Counted from the stretch's first letter, positions 1-7,485 are shown. The stretch: DNA of 15,229 nucleotides from Actinomycetota bacterium (GCA_005800465.1 SYFI01000088.1:1-15229), one strand, 5' to 3'. Numbers and translations are program-made. The notes: generated by a model not told the origin, from the letters alone.

Positions 1-618
1 ATTGGTAGTGAGGTCACCCGTGGCATCGGGGGAGAGGTACAAGTTGACCATCTCCCAGTCGGCCTCGTGATCATTGATGCCATGGAACGACGACCGCCAA
101 TCGTTCATGCAATAGAAGAACCAGTACTGAAGGACTGTCCAACCGGCTTCGTGCACCACCCGGCCGTAGTAGGGGGTGCCATTCCCGGCGATCTGGTCGC
201 GGTAGGTGATCTCGCCGGCGGCGACGGCTCCCCGGGGCACACGCCCGCGGAACAGCAGGGTGATCCGAAAGAGGGCGTCGATGAGGCGGGCGATGACGCC
301 CACACGCATAAATCGGCTGGCCTGGCGCATGCTCGGACCGTTGCCGGCCTTGTGCCAATTGCGGTACTCGCGCCGCGTGAGCGGGGTGTGCACGTATCGC
401 AGATGCATCGTGCGGCTGGCGTGATCACGCCCTAACTGCGCGAGGCCATCGAGGTCGGTCTCACCCGGTTCCGCCAACTTCTGATCACTTCCATCGGCGT
501 CGCGCTCCCACACCGAACAGGCCTCGACGTAGGCACCCACGTCGGCGGGAAGGAAGAGCTCCACCTTGTTAAAGCGAAGGATCGGCTCATGACGGCGCAA
601 CAGATCAAGTTCATCCAC
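1..618 (-). CDS. Vps62-like hypothetical protein, 3' end outside window
   Basis: The minus-strand frame is open from a GTG at 618 to the window edge, giving 206 residues with the C-terminus missing. The protein begins VDELDLLRRHEPILRFNKVE and later carries GTPYYGRVVHEAGWTVLQYW followed by FFYCMNDWRSSFHGINDHEADWEMVN. From memory, the aromatic run with an N-D-H-E-A-D-W motif is typical of bacterial proteins related to eukaryotic Vps62 (PF06101-like), whose function is not established. A hydrophobic stretch near residues 115-130 (IARLIDALFRITLLF) could be a membrane anchor. A second in-frame GTG lies at 636. I prefer 618 because TACGCT ends 6 nt before it, as expected of a leaderless promoter, and there is no Shine-Dalgarno. 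The gene diverges from the lipoprotein gene at 666. The reading frame is well supported; the family name is a recollection. Confidence 0.75.
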   Translation of the reverse strand, partial: MDELDLLRRHEPILRFNKVELFLPADVGAYVEACSVWERDADGSDQKLAEPGETDLDGLAQLGRDHASRTMHLRYVHTPLTRREYRNWHKAGNGPSMRQASRFMRVGVIARLIDALFRITLLFRGRVPRGAVAAGEITYRDQIAGNGTPYYGRVVHEAGWTVLQYWFFYCMNDWRSSFHGINDHEADWEMVNLYLSPDATGDLTTN

Positions 619-624
619 AGCCCC

Positions 625-630
625 AGCGTA
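625..630 (-). promoter_or_regulatory. putative -10 (TACGCT), leaderless start of the Vps62-like gene
   Basis: TACGCT on the minus strand is separated by 6 nt (GGGGCT) from the GTG at 618. This matches TANNNT followed by a start codon at the transcription start. No clear -35 box is visible. Confidence 0.45.
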
Positions 631-652
631 CGTCACGCGCCGAGCCGGGCGA

Positions 653-658
653 TAACGT
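653..658 (+). promoter_or_regulatory. putative -10 (TAACGT), leaderless start of the lipoprotein gene
   Basis: TAACGT is followed by 7 nt (CCGGGAT) and the ATG at 666. There is no Shine-Dalgarno, so transcription and translation probably start together. With the site at 625-630 it forms a compact divergent promoter pair. Confidence 0.45.
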
Positions 659-665
659 CCGGGAT

Positions 666-1130
666 ATGAACATCACCCGCTTCGGCGGCCTCGCGGCCGT
701 CACACTCTGTTCAGCCGCCCTCCTTGTGGGGTGCGGATCATATTCGTCATCTGCCGATACGTCCTCGGCCGACACCACCACCACCGCTGCGGCCACCGCC
801 GCAGCGACCACCACCGCAGCAGCTACGACCGCTGACCAGAAGGTAGGTGGCACGGCCACGTGCGACCAAGCATCCCTCAGCAAGGCTGTCGAAGCCACCG
901 GCACGGCGAAGGAGCCCAACACCCTCGCAACGCCGACGTCATTTGAGTGCTCAGATGGCTGGGCGTATGCCTACGTCAACTCGGGCACGGGAGATGCCCA
1001 GTACACGGGCACCACGGTGTTCGAGGCCGAAGGCCAGTTCTGGATTCCGAAGGACCGCCAGAAGGTGTGCATCTCGCCCGGCAATCAGGTGCCGAAGGCG
1101 ATCTACCAGCCGGCCTGCGAGACCAACTAG
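666..1130 (+). CDS. small secreted lipoprotein with Thr/Ala-rich linker
   Basis: The 154-residue protein has a signal peptide (MNITRFGGLAAVTLCSAA) and a lipobox LLVGC with the lipidated Cys at residue 23. A low-complexity Thr/Ala/Ser linker of about 30 residues follows, and a compact C-terminal domain covers about residues 62-154. That domain has Cys at the start (ATCDQ), in the middle (FECSDGWAYAYV) and near the end (KVCISPG, YQPACETN), which suggests disulfides. It also has a hydrophobic core FEAEGQFWIPKDRQKVC. It is probably anchored outside the membrane on a flexible stalk. I recall similar DGWA...W..DR..C domains in actinobacterial secreted proteins but cannot name the family. Transcription is likely leaderless from TAACGT. 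Its stop codon lies in a CTAG shared with the stop of the converging pseudogene. Confidence 0.85.
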   Translation: MNITRFGGLAAVTLCSAALLVGCGSYSSSADTSSADTTTTAAATAAATTTAAATTADQKVGGTATCDQASLSKAVEATGTAKEPNTLATPTSFECSDGWAYAYVNSGTGDAQYTGTTVFEAEGQFWIPKDRQKVCISPGNQVPKAIYQPACETN

Positions 1131-2165
1131 CGCTGCGTGTGAGTGGACTCCGCCTGCGTGGCGCGGGTCCACTCACGGCAGAGCCGCGTGACGACCGCGT
1201 GGCTCACCTTGCTGTCGGTCTCGGGCATGGCGATTGATTGCACGCAGAGTGCGCCCAGCTGCTTTGGCCCAAATCGGTAAATCCCGGTGCCATTTTGCGC
1301 AATGCGGCTGTTGAGGGTGGTCGCATGCGTGGCCACCCATTCTCAGCCCTGGCGCGAGGGGCACATGGCTGCGGGCATGCCGGTGACGGGGCCGGTGGGG
1401 GGCCCAAGATGAAGTGCGCCCGGACCACGCGGCCGCCGTGGGCGGTGATGGCGCGGATAAAGGCGGCCGGCAGGTTGAGCCAGTCGTCGTAGTTGATGGC
1501 ACCGATCTGCCCCACGCCTGCGCTGTTGTACATCGCGAGCCAGTATCTCTCACCGGCGGCCACGGCGGCAATGGCACCGCGCCAGTGCGATCGCTCGGCA
1601 GGTGACTCCATCGCTTTCATCATGGGGTATGCCACGTACATCATCACGCGTTTCGCATAACTGGAACCCCAGGGGGATGGGGCGTCGAGCTGGTTCATTG
1701 CGATGCTCAGGCGGGATCCAGCCCGCCCCTTGAACGCATTCCCGATGTCGTCGATCGCCACCAGATGTGCCTTGCACGGCATCTTGGGGTTACACGTGCC
1801 GTTGATCGCGCGCCGGAGGCGCTTGGCGATCTCTGCTGGGGGCAGTGTGGTGCCAGCACCACGCCATCAACCCGGGCAATGCGGTTTGTCGGCGGGAGCA
1901 CGGTATGCCTGGCCGGCAACTGGCGGAATGTCGCAATGCGCTCGAGCGGCCCCGGCCCGTGGGGGAGCAGGCGTTCCAACACCGTCTGAATCTTGAACTC
2001 AGACAGATAGATGATGTGGCGGGGCGCGCCCGAGACCGCACCCGGAGAGCGAGCGGGCTTGGCACTGGTACCGCCGCTCTCGCTGCCGCAGCCCACACCT
2101 GCCACGACGAGCGACAGGTCCACGATGAGTGCAACTGTGCGCGGAGCCAGGTGGCAGACCCTCAT
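1127..2165 (-). pseudogene. decayed lipoprotein gene, paralogue of the gene at 12668-13693
   Basis: Three minus-strand frames read in sequence align end to end with the intact 341-residue lipoprotein at 12668-13693. The N-terminus (MRVCHLAPRTVALIVDLSLV, then VAGVGC lipobox) continues with HIIYLSEFKIQTVLERLLPH against HVVYLSEFSISTILERLLPT. A frameshift in 1846-1850 is followed by LPPAEIAKRLRRAI, MPCKAHLVAIDDIG and WGSSYAKRVMMYV. A second shift falls in a G6 run (C6 on the coding strand, 1397-1402), where the alignment expects 7. A nonsense codon (TGA, 1343-1345) replaces the aligned Cys. The tail LNSRIAQNGTGIYRFGPKQL again matches (LNRSITINGVGLYRLGPQAI). Three independent lesions make real decay much likelier than sequencing error. 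The hexamer upstream is GATGAT where the intact copy has TATGAT. Confidence 0.88.
1139..1176. terminator. bidirectional terminator-like hairpin
   Basis: A perfect 10-bp stem (GTGAGTGGAC at 1139-1148 with GTCCACTCAC at 1167-1176) encloses a second small stem (CGCC 1151-1154, GGCG 1160-1163). It starts 8 nt after the lipoprotein stop. There is no T-tract, so it may act as an RNA-end stabiliser or a weak terminator. Confidence 0.5.
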
Positions 2166-2219
2166 GGGCCGATATCATCAGCGCGGAGCATTCGAGATAG
2201 ACCGGGTGGCCGAGACTGG

Positions 2220-2225
2220 TATAAA
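2220..2225 (+). promoter_or_regulatory. possible -10 (TATAAA) for the gene at 2295
   Basis: TATAAA lies about 70 nt before the ATG at 2295, in the gap between that gene and the divergent pseudogene. No convincing -35 sits at the right distance, so this is a weak call. Confidence 0.25.
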
Positions 2226-2294
2226 GCGATGGGGCCCCCGGAAAACGACCTGCTGATGCCGCAATTGGCATCCGCAGACTGGAGGAGACAGGCA

Positions 2295-2801
2295 ATGGAT
2301 ATGGCGGAAGTCAAGGCCTCGCTACAGGCGAAGGTCGATGGTCCGATTGACCACTACGGGTTCTTCATGACCAAGGGCTCATTCACCAAAGCCCCGGCGG
2401 GCGCCATGGGCGACGCCTTTAAGATGCTCGGCGGCTTTCGCCGCAAGAAGCGCGGTGGCGATCTCACGGGTGTGAGCAGCAGTGCATCCACGATGGGCCT
2501 GGATAATCACCAGACGGCCCTCGTACTGGCTGGCGGTCTGCTCTATGCAGTGGACACCACCACGAGCATGGGCGGCACGATGAGCATCGGCGAGGTGCTG
2601 GGTAGCTGGCCAACTGATGAGCTGGTTGTGGAAGGCACCCGCAAGAGCCAGGGCAAGGTGCAGGGCAACGTCACCCTGCTCCTCGACCTGGACATCACAC
2701 ACCCGCCGAGCGGGGGTGGTGGCCAGATGCAGACCATGACCTACGAGGGGCTCGGTGACCCCACGCTCGACCTCTACGAGGCCATCACCGCGCTCAACTA
2801 G
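2295..2801 (+). CDS. uncharacterised 168-residue soluble protein, possibly PH-like
   Basis: The ATG at 2295 was chosen because GGAGGAG (2281-2287) lies 7 nt upstream. The open frame extends to 1845, but that extension only overlaps the antisense pseudogene. The protein has no signal peptide. It has a basic patch near residues 45-52 (GGFRRKKRGGD), a likely beta-rich middle (HQTALVLAGGLLYAVDTTTS, then GEVLGSWPTDELVVE), a strand pair ending VTLLLDLDITHP, and a C-terminal helix-like segment LDLYEAITALN. The alternation of strands and a final helix could fit a bacterial PH-like domain, but that is only an impression. I do not recognise the family. Its last 8 nt overlap the converging gene that ends at 2794. 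Confidence 0.75.
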   Translation: MDMAEVKASLQAKVDGPIDHYGFFMTKGSFTKAPAGAMGDAFKMLGGFRRKKRGGDLTGVSSSASTMGLDNHQTALVLAGGLLYAVDTTTSMGGTMSIGEVLGSWPTDELVVEGTRKSQGKVQGNVTLLLDLDITHPPSGGGGQMQTMTYEGLGDPTLDLYEAITALN

Positions 2802-3174
2802 ACGGGCCGACGCTGCCTTCGGCGGCTTTCACTGCGACGCGGATCGCGACGACGAACTCCTTCGCCGCGATCCGCTCGCGAGCCTCCACCGGCACCTCAA
2901 ACGCGAAGGCCTCCCCAACCACCACAAGGTAGACGAACCCCTCGGGCACTGGCTCGCTGAACGACCAGCCGATCTCGTCGGTCGTGAAAATGCCGACGAG
3001 CGCATTCCCGAAGATGCCGCGGGCGGTTACCTCCTCGCGCGTGGTGCTCTCATCGCGCACCATCGCTCGCGTGCCCACCAACGGGCCGCTCACGTCGCGG
3101 CACCGGATCTGGTCGGCCCCGAGGGTGATGCCGTGGAACTCGGTGGGAAGTGGTGCCGGGGGTCGCTTGCCCAT
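2794..3174 (-). CDS. uncharacterised 126-residue protein, possibly PH-like
   Basis: The start ATG at 3174 lies 9 nt after the stop of the beta-propeller gene, and GAGG sits about 5 nt upstream of it. It is therefore probably the second gene of that operon. The protein has no signal peptide. It reads as a run of short beta strands (GITLGADQIRCRD, GWSFSEP, GFVYLVVVGEAFAFEVPV) with a final helix (ERIAAKEFVVAIRVAVKAA). That is the layout of a small barrel closed by a helix, as in PH-like domains. This is an inference from pattern only, and no named family is claimed. The 3' end overlaps the converging gene at 2801 by 8 nt. Confidence 0.75.
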   Translation of the reverse strand: MGKRPPAPLPTEFHGITLGADQIRCRDVSGPLVGTRAMVRDESTTREEVTARGIFGNALVGIFTTDEIGWSFSEPVPEGFVYLVVVGEAFAFEVPVEARERIAAKEFVVAIRVAVKAAEGSVGPSS

Positions 3175-3183
3175 TGCGCCTCG

Positions 3184-4305
3184 CTAATTGTCGTCGAACA
3201 CCAAGATCTGGCCGCCGTAACAGGCAACCCACACGCGCTGAGTGACCGGCTCATACGTGATGCCGATGGGGTGGTAGCAGGCCTCCACCGTTTGCAGCAC
3301 CCGCATGTTGCTGCTGCGCAGCTTCGAGATCGACCCGCTCTCGTAATTAACTACATACAACGCTGAACCGTCGGTGGAGCGAGCGAGGCTGCGGGGCGCA
3401 CCACCGGTGCTCGCCCGGGTAACTGCTCCGGTGCGAAGGTTCACCTTGGCCACCCTGCCCTCGGCGTTCAGGGTAACGTAGGCCGTGCTGCCGTCGTCTG
3501 ACAGTGCCACGGCGCGCGGCCCCGAACCCACCTCGATCTGCTGCGTGCGGTAGTTGCGCAGGTCAACGCGCAGCAGGTGACTGCTGCCCATGATGGCCAC
3601 GATGGCGAAACGGCCATCCTGCGACACCGCGATACCGCGCGGATAGGCTCCGAGAGGCATCGTGCGCACCACCTTGCCGGTGGCCGCGTTGATCACACTC
3701 ATGTCCCACGAGCACCAGTTGGTGACCAGCACACGACCACCATCGGGCGTGACCGCCACCACTTTGGGCACCGCCCCCACCGGGTACACTTGGTCAATCG
3801 TCATGCTCTCGAGGTTGACGCGATAGGTGAATGAGTGGTCAGTATCCGAAGAGGGGGTGCAGGTGTCCTTCCCCTCGGGTCCGAACCCGCTGCCGTACAT
3901 GGCGTAGTTGGTCACATAGGCATAGAGGCCACCGGGCGAGAACGCGGCCTCAACCGGTGCACCACGCGAGATGCCCGGGTGGCCCTTCACCCCGAACTTG
4001 GCCAAGTTCACGGAGTCGGGGATGGTCGCCTTCAGTTTCATGGTGCGGGCGTCGTACACCGTGATGGTGTGCGTGTACATCATGTTCTGGGCGGTGACGA
4101 GCCCGCTGCCCGATGCCGCCACCGACTTCGGAGAGATCTGCCCGGTGATCGTCGCGCGAAGATGGAGCCGCCCCTGCACTGCTGGGGGCCCCGTTGCCGC
4201 AGGCGCTCCTGCAGCGGGCGCCGCCACGGTGGCGCCCGCTGCAACGTGGGCTGAGGGAATGGTCAGAAGTGCAGTGATCAATACCACCGGGGCGGTGAGA
4301 CGCAT
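3184..4305 (-). CDS. secreted YVTN-family beta-propeller protein
   Basis: The 373-residue protein starts with a signal peptide (MRLTAPVVLITALLTIPSAH, cleavage likely after VAA near residue 23) and an Ala/Pro-rich spacer. The rest is made of repeated blades of about 40 residues with the YVTN signature: AYVTNYAMYG, RVLVTNWCSWDMSVINAATG, FAIVAIMGSSHLLRVDL, AYVTLNAEGRVAKVNLRTG and LYVVNYESGSISKL. Each is preceded by a P..VA...DG-type turn (PKVVAVTPDG, PRGIAVSQDG, PRAVALSDDG). Such propellers usually bind partners or ligands outside the cell; the ligand here is unknown. AAGGA lies 6 nt before the ATG, so it has an ordinary ribosome-binding site. The small gene at 3174 is likely co-transcribed. Confidence 0.9.
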   Translation of the reverse strand: MRLTAPVVLITALLTIPSAHVAAGATVAAPAAGAPAATGPPAVQGRLHLRATITGQISPKSVAASGSGLVTAQNMMYTHTITVYDARTMKLKATIPDSVNLAKFGVKGHPGISRGAPVEAAFSPGGLYAYVTNYAMYGSGFGPEGKDTCTPSSDTDHSFTYRVNLESMTIDQVYPVGAVPKVVAVTPDGGRVLVTNWCSWDMSVINAATGKVVRTMPLGAYPRGIAVSQDGRFAIVAIMGSSHLLRVDLRNYRTQQIEVGSGPRAVALSDDGSTAYVTLNAEGRVAKVNLRTGAVTRASTGGAPRSLARSTDGSALYVVNYESGSISKLRSSNMRVLQTVEACYHPIGITYEPVTQRVWVACYGGQILVFDDN

Positions 4306-4355
4306 TGGGCATCCTTGGTAGTCGTACCGAACAGGGTTCCGAACCCGGGCCGCTG

Positions 4356-4361
4356 ATCGTA
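4356..4361 (-). promoter_or_regulatory. possible -10 (TACGAT) for the beta-propeller operon
   Basis: TACGAT on the minus strand lies about 50 nt before the ATG at 4305. This would give a leader of roughly 44 nt carrying the AAGGA ribosome-binding site. No clear -35 was found. Confidence 0.35.
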
Positions 4362-4458
4362 TCCTCCTCCGCGAGCACTGGGTATGGATTGCCTTCCTTG
4401 CCTTGAGGGCGCCAAAACCGCAGTTGGTGATGCGGTCACCTGAAATCGTGGGTCTTTA

Positions 4459-4480
4459 CCCCCGCCCGCGAGTACGGGGG
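4459..4480 (-). terminator. possible terminator hairpin downstream of the DUF2256 gene
   Basis: CCCCCG (4459-4464) pairs with CGGGGG (4475-4480) over a 10-nt loop, about 85 nt past the DUF2256 stop. There is no T-tract on the minus strand, so the call is weak. Confidence 0.3.
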
Positions 4481-4563
4481 CACGGGCGATAGTTCCCGCT
4501 CGCGACGGACGAAGTGCTGCTGGCTGCGTTGCACCCCGACGAGGAACTCCCCCCGGGCAGATC

Positions 4564-4773
4564 TTAAGTGCTGTCGGCCCCGCCGCCGCCGGCTGGTTCA
4601 TTGCCGTCCCCCCCGTCGTTGTCACCGCCCTTCGGACGGTTGCGACGACAACGTTCGGAGCAGTAGCGCACCTCGTTCCAGTTCTCGGCCCACTTGTGGC
4701 GCCAGGCGAACGGGCGCCCGCACGTGGCGCAGATTTTTTCGGGGAGGTCGCCCTTACGTCTCATTCGTCCCAT
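4564..4773 (-). CDS. DUF2256 family small zinc-binding protein
   Basis: The 69-residue protein contains the characteristic DUF2256 block: KGDLPEKICATCGRPFAWRH, then KWAENWNEVRYCSERCRR. Two Cys pairs (C-x2-C and C-x3-C) suggest one bound metal ion. The family's role is unknown. A Gly/Asp-rich tail (GGDNDGGDGNEPAGGGG) follows the domain and is longer than usual from memory. The start is uncertain: ATG at 4773 (MGRMRRKGD) or 4764 (MRRKGD) suits the family, while the ATG at 4812 has no ribosome-binding site and adds unrelated residues. A strong AAGGAGAGGAG (4787-4797) lies 13 nt before 4773 but directly before another ATG at 4786. That ATG opens a 10-codon frame (4754-4786) overlapping this start. 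Confidence 0.85.
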   Translation of the reverse strand: MGRMRRKGDLPEKICATCGRPFAWRHKWAENWNEVRYCSERCRRNRPKGGDNDGGDGNEPAGGGGADST

Positions 4774-4834
4774 GTGTGGCGTCCATCTCCTCTCCTTGCC
4801 CGACGCATGCAAGCAGTTGCGGGCGGGCGCGATT

Positions 4835-5039
4835 TCATCCGCGTAATTCGTTGACAGCGGCCAATGAATCAGCCGTTCCGCGCAGCGATGCGCTGCTCCG
4901 TCGGATGCCGGGGTGGGTGACGGGTCCTAAGGTGGCACCGGCGTCGGCGCTCCCCAAGGTCCATTAGCTCCGTGACAAAGGCACGGAAGCCCTTCTCGTA
5001 CATTCCATCGCTATCGGGATAACGAATGTTTTTATTCAG
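4835..5039 (-). pseudogene. possible gene remnant, unrecognised
   Basis: On the minus strand a protein-like segment LNKNIRYPDSDGMYEKGFRA then FVTELMDLG can be read from 5039. If one frameshift is allowed near 4955, it continues as SADAGATLGPVTHPGIRRSS and TADSLAAVNELRG, ending at a TGA at 4835-4837. There is no good start codon, and the unshifted frame stops at 4869. The composition looks coding, but I recognise no family. This may be the tail of a decayed gene or chance. Confidence 0.25.
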
Positions 5040-5042
5040 GCG

Positions 5043-5065
5043 ATGCCGGGGGCGCTACCCGGCAT
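5043..5065. repeat. inverted repeat, 8-bp stem
   Basis: ATGCCGGG (5043-5050) and CCCGGCAT (5058-5065) form a perfect stem over a 7-nt loop. No T-tract follows on either strand, so its role is unknown. Confidence 0.4.
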
Positions 5066-5253
5066 ACGGGCGAGCGCGAAACCTCTGCCGACGATCGCCA
5101 CGGCAGCGGTGACCGGTCCCGATCAATAACCCCGCTCCCACCCCATTGACTCCGTCTTTCCTGATCAATGCCCTGTATCGCCGCCGGTCAAGAAGCCCAA
5201 CCCGGGGCACGGGAGGCACGGGAACGGGCAATTTCGGTACCACCACACACATC

Positions 5254-5367
5254 TCATCGAATCCGATTGAGCAGGCCCCGCCCAAGCGCAATGCCAACTA
5301 CGACGAGCAGTACGAATGGAGCAAAGATCATGCGCACAATCATCGTGGCTCCAGTTACCAATTTCAT
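5254..5367 (-). CDS. possible 37-residue single-span membrane peptide
   Basis: An ATG at 5367 opens MKLVTGATMIVRMIFAPFVL then LVVVGIALGRGLLNRIR, ending at TGA 5254-5256. It consists of one hydrophobic helix (about residues 9-28) flanked by basic residues, a plausible small membrane protein. GGGAG lies about 11 nt upstream, farther than ideal. It sits in a gene-poor, decayed stretch, so it could also be the surviving N-terminus of a broken membrane gene. No family is recognised. Confidence 0.3.
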   Translation of the reverse strand: MKLVTGATMIVRMIFAPFVLLVVVGIALGRGLLNRIR

Positions 5368-5995
5368 GTGGCAATCGTACTCCCACTCATCAATGGCGCA
5401 GGCCTGACCGATGTCCCTGAGTGCATGCGGCTCATACCGGCCGCCTCGCAGGGCGGGGGATCTAAAGAACTGGCAACCCCGGCTCCGCCACTCGCAGCTC
5501 ATCGCGCCCGAAGTGATCCAAACAGCGCGGGGTGGCTGCGCTGTACCCGGAATGCCAGCAGCGCGCCGATCGCCGGCCTACTCGCACAAGGGCGATGTCT
5601 ACGAGTGGTCCTCTGCGTGGTTTGAGCAGCCTGACCAACGCAGCGGAATCACCCGGGCGATGCCTGAATGACGTTGTCGGCGGGCGGGAGGTATTGCGGC
5701 GCGAGCGGTCACCGGGCAATCGGTCGCAATCGAACCCGCGGCCCGAGGATTGACAAGACGATCCGCGGGTGCGGCGAGGTGGGGTGGGGTCGGGGATCAC
5801 CTCATGAGGGCGGCGGTGCTCACCACTCCGCCCCTGATCGAGCACGGTGTGGTGCCGTGGAGTCGCTTCGCACCTTCGTGCAGACCCATGCGGTCGCCGC
5901 CTATGCAGTGTCGTCATCCATCGCCATAAGTCCCGGCTGGACGATGGTCACGGGCTAGCCTTGGCGGCCAATCCGACTTCGAGGGACGGTCTCTG
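5368..5995. other. gene-poor stretch with no supported gene
   Basis: Open frames exist on both strands, but none shows coding-like composition along its length, a credible start or a recognisable domain. The only structured element found is the tRNA-like fragment at 5730-5755. GAGGG about 12 nt before 5996 belongs to the next gene. The stretch is best read as remnant DNA. Confidence 0.5.
5730..5755 (-). repeat. degraded tRNA-Asp-like 3' fragment (third copy)
   Basis: The 26 bases match the tRNA-like fragments at 7509-7534 and 10626-10651 at 24 positions. They cover the anticodon loop end (TGTCAA on the minus strand), the variable region and half of the T-arm (GCGGGTTCGA). The 3' T-stem, the acceptor stem and the terminator seen in the other two copies are absent. 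It is probably an old attachment-site remnant. Confidence 0.5.
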
Positions 5996-6286
5996 ATGCA
6001 GCGGTTCACCGATGGCTACCGGGACCTGCGCGGCCTGTCCTGGCCCGCGAGCTATCCCATCGCTCAGTTCCCCAACCCTCCGCTCATCATCGGGCTGGCA
6101 GCGCTGGGGGCGAGATACGTGGCCACAGGGGCCGTGGCAGACCTGCTGGCCGCCCTCGGATACGTGTTTATCGCCATCTGGGCATACCTCGAACTTACGG
6201 CCAGAGTCAACATGTTCCGCCGTGCGCTCGGGCTTGCTGGGCTCGCCTACATCGTCGTGACCATCGCGCAGCGCTTCGGCGCGTAG
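5996..6286 (+). CDS. small integral membrane protein
   Basis: The 96-residue protein begins MQRFTDGYRDLRGLSWPASY and continues PIAQFPNPPLIIGLAALGAR. Two membrane helices are likely, about residues 29-45 and 50-66, and a third hydrophobic segment lies at the C-terminus (LGLAGLAYIVVTI). The motif W-P-x-S-Y-P-I-A-Q-F-P-N-P-P-L-I looks like a family signature, and I recall it from other actinobacterial membrane proteins without a function. GAGGGACGG upstream supports the start. The gene lies 9 nt before the amine oxidase reading frame and is probably in its operon. A decayed second copy is present at 14645. Confidence 0.85.
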   Translation: MQRFTDGYRDLRGLSWPASYPIAQFPNPPLIIGLAALGARYVATGAVADLLAALGYVFIAIWAYLELTARVNMFRRALGLAGLAYIVVTIAQRFGA

Positions 6287-6295
6287 GACGGCAGC

Positions 6296-7370
6296 GTGTA
6301 CCACGACATCGCCATCATCGAGGCCGGGCTCAGTGGGTTGTACGCGGCCCGGCTACTGCAGCAGGCGGGCGCCGACTACGTGGTGCTGGAGAGGGCGCCC
6401 CGCACTGGCGGGCGAATCCTCTCGCTGGGCGCAGATGGCGCACGCGGACCCTGCGACATGGGGCCGTCGTGGTTCTGGCCGGCGTATCAGCCCCGCATGC
6501 CTGCGCTGGTGCGCGAGTTGGGCTTGCGCGCCTTTCCGCAGGCGAACACGGGTGCACTGCTGTGGGAGGAGTCCGCGACCGAGTGCATCCGGTACGAGGG
6601 TGGCGCACCCGATGATGGATCGATGCGCATTTATGGAGGCACCGCCACGCTGATCGACTCGCTCGCGGAGGAGATCCCCCCCCGAGCGGGTGCTGGTGGA
6701 GCATCGGGTCACTGCGCTGCGACAAACGCCACAGGGAATCTCCGTTCAGTTGAGTGCGGAGGCCGGCCCGGATGTCGCTTACCAAACGCGAACCGTTATC
6801 TGCACGCTGCCGCCGCGGCTCCTGGCCCCGACCGTGGAGTTCGACCTACCGCTTCCCGAGGCTGTGCGCAGCAGCTGGACCGCCGTGCCCACCTATATGC
6901 CGGGCAACGCGAAGTTCGTTGCCATCTACGAGCACGCCTTCTGGCGCGATGCCAGCCTCTCGGGCGAGGGGCGAAGCCGCGTGGGGCCGCTTGTGGAGAT
7001 CCACGATGCGTGTGATGGGCACGGGCTGGCTGCCCTGACCGCGTTTGTCGGCACGCCCCCACAGGCGGGCATGGGTGCCCTCGACCACCTGTGTGAGGCC
7101 GCCATCGCCCAACTGGTGCGCCTACTCGGGCCCGCGGCCCAGCACCCCGTGGCGTGTCTTCTGAGGGACCGGGCCGCTGACCCTCTGCTGGCCACCGCTG
7201 ATGACATGCAGCCGCTGTACGCCCACCCGCAGTACGGGCGGCATGCATCGCCGCCGGGCGAGTGGGCCGGGTGCCTCATTCTCGGTGGTACTGAGAGCGC
7301 CCCCACCTACGGTGGCGACATGGAGGGGGCGCTCGAGGCAACCGAGGTGGCGGTCGCCGCGGCGCCCTGA
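6296..7370 (+). pseudogene. FAD-dependent amine oxidase, frameshifted
   Basis: A GTG at 6296 with AGGA 8 nt upstream starts YHDIAIIEAGLSGLYAARLL, then VVLERAPRTGGRILSLGADG: the Rossmann FAD-binding unit of flavin amine oxidases. The middle carries GPSWFWPAYQPRMPALVREL. A run of eight C (6676-6683), where seven would keep the frame, shifts the frame after AEEIPP. The sequence resumes in the next frame as ERVLVEHRVTALRQ and ends with the family's C-terminal FAD motif, LILGGTESAPTYGGDMEGAL. Restored, it would be about 357 residues, rather short for the family. The first Gly of GxGxxG is Glu (EAGLSG), which would probably weaken FAD binding. That substitution favours true decay, but the homopolymer alone could be a sequencing error or slippage site. 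The substrate is unknown. Confidence 0.85.
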
Positions 7371-7383
7371 CGACGCCGCGGCG
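7355..7383. repeat. inverted repeat at the amine oxidase stop codon
   Basis: CGCCGCGGCG occurs at 7355-7364 and again at 7374-7383. Because the unit is self-complementary, the copies can pair over a 9-nt loop containing the TGA stop. It could act as a terminator-like hairpin, although no T-tract follows. Confidence 0.4.
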
Positions 7384-7461
7384 CGATGGCGCCACCCGCA
7401 CGTACGCCAACTGCGTTTGCACTGCGCTTTCGACCAGGTGCCACAGGCAGCAGAAAACGGG

Positions 7462-7485
7462 AAAGGCCCGCCGAAGCGGGCCTTT
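7462..7485. terminator. intrinsic terminator of the tRNA-like remnant
   Basis: AAAGGCCCGC (7462-7471) and GCGGGCCTTT (7476-7485) pair perfectly over a CGAA (TTCG on the minus strand) loop. Read on the minus strand, it lies 7 nt after the tRNA-like 3' end and is followed by TTTCCCGTTTT. It is therefore the tRNA's own terminator, and it may also serve the plus-strand operon ending at 7370. Confidence 0.75.

Noticed and set aside
67..435. Plus-strand frame of 122 codons at the left edge
   Set aside because: It is antisense to the Vps62-like coding frame, which has clear aromatic motifs.
1845..2294. N-terminal extension of the gene at 2295
   Set aside because: It is antisense to the recognisable pseudogene, and a strong ribosome-binding site precedes 2295.
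4278..4625. Minus-strand frame of 115 codons between the DUF2256 and propeller genes
   Set aside because: It overlaps both neighbours and has Pro/Thr/Arg-rich composition without motifs; the gap is better read as promoter and terminator DNA.
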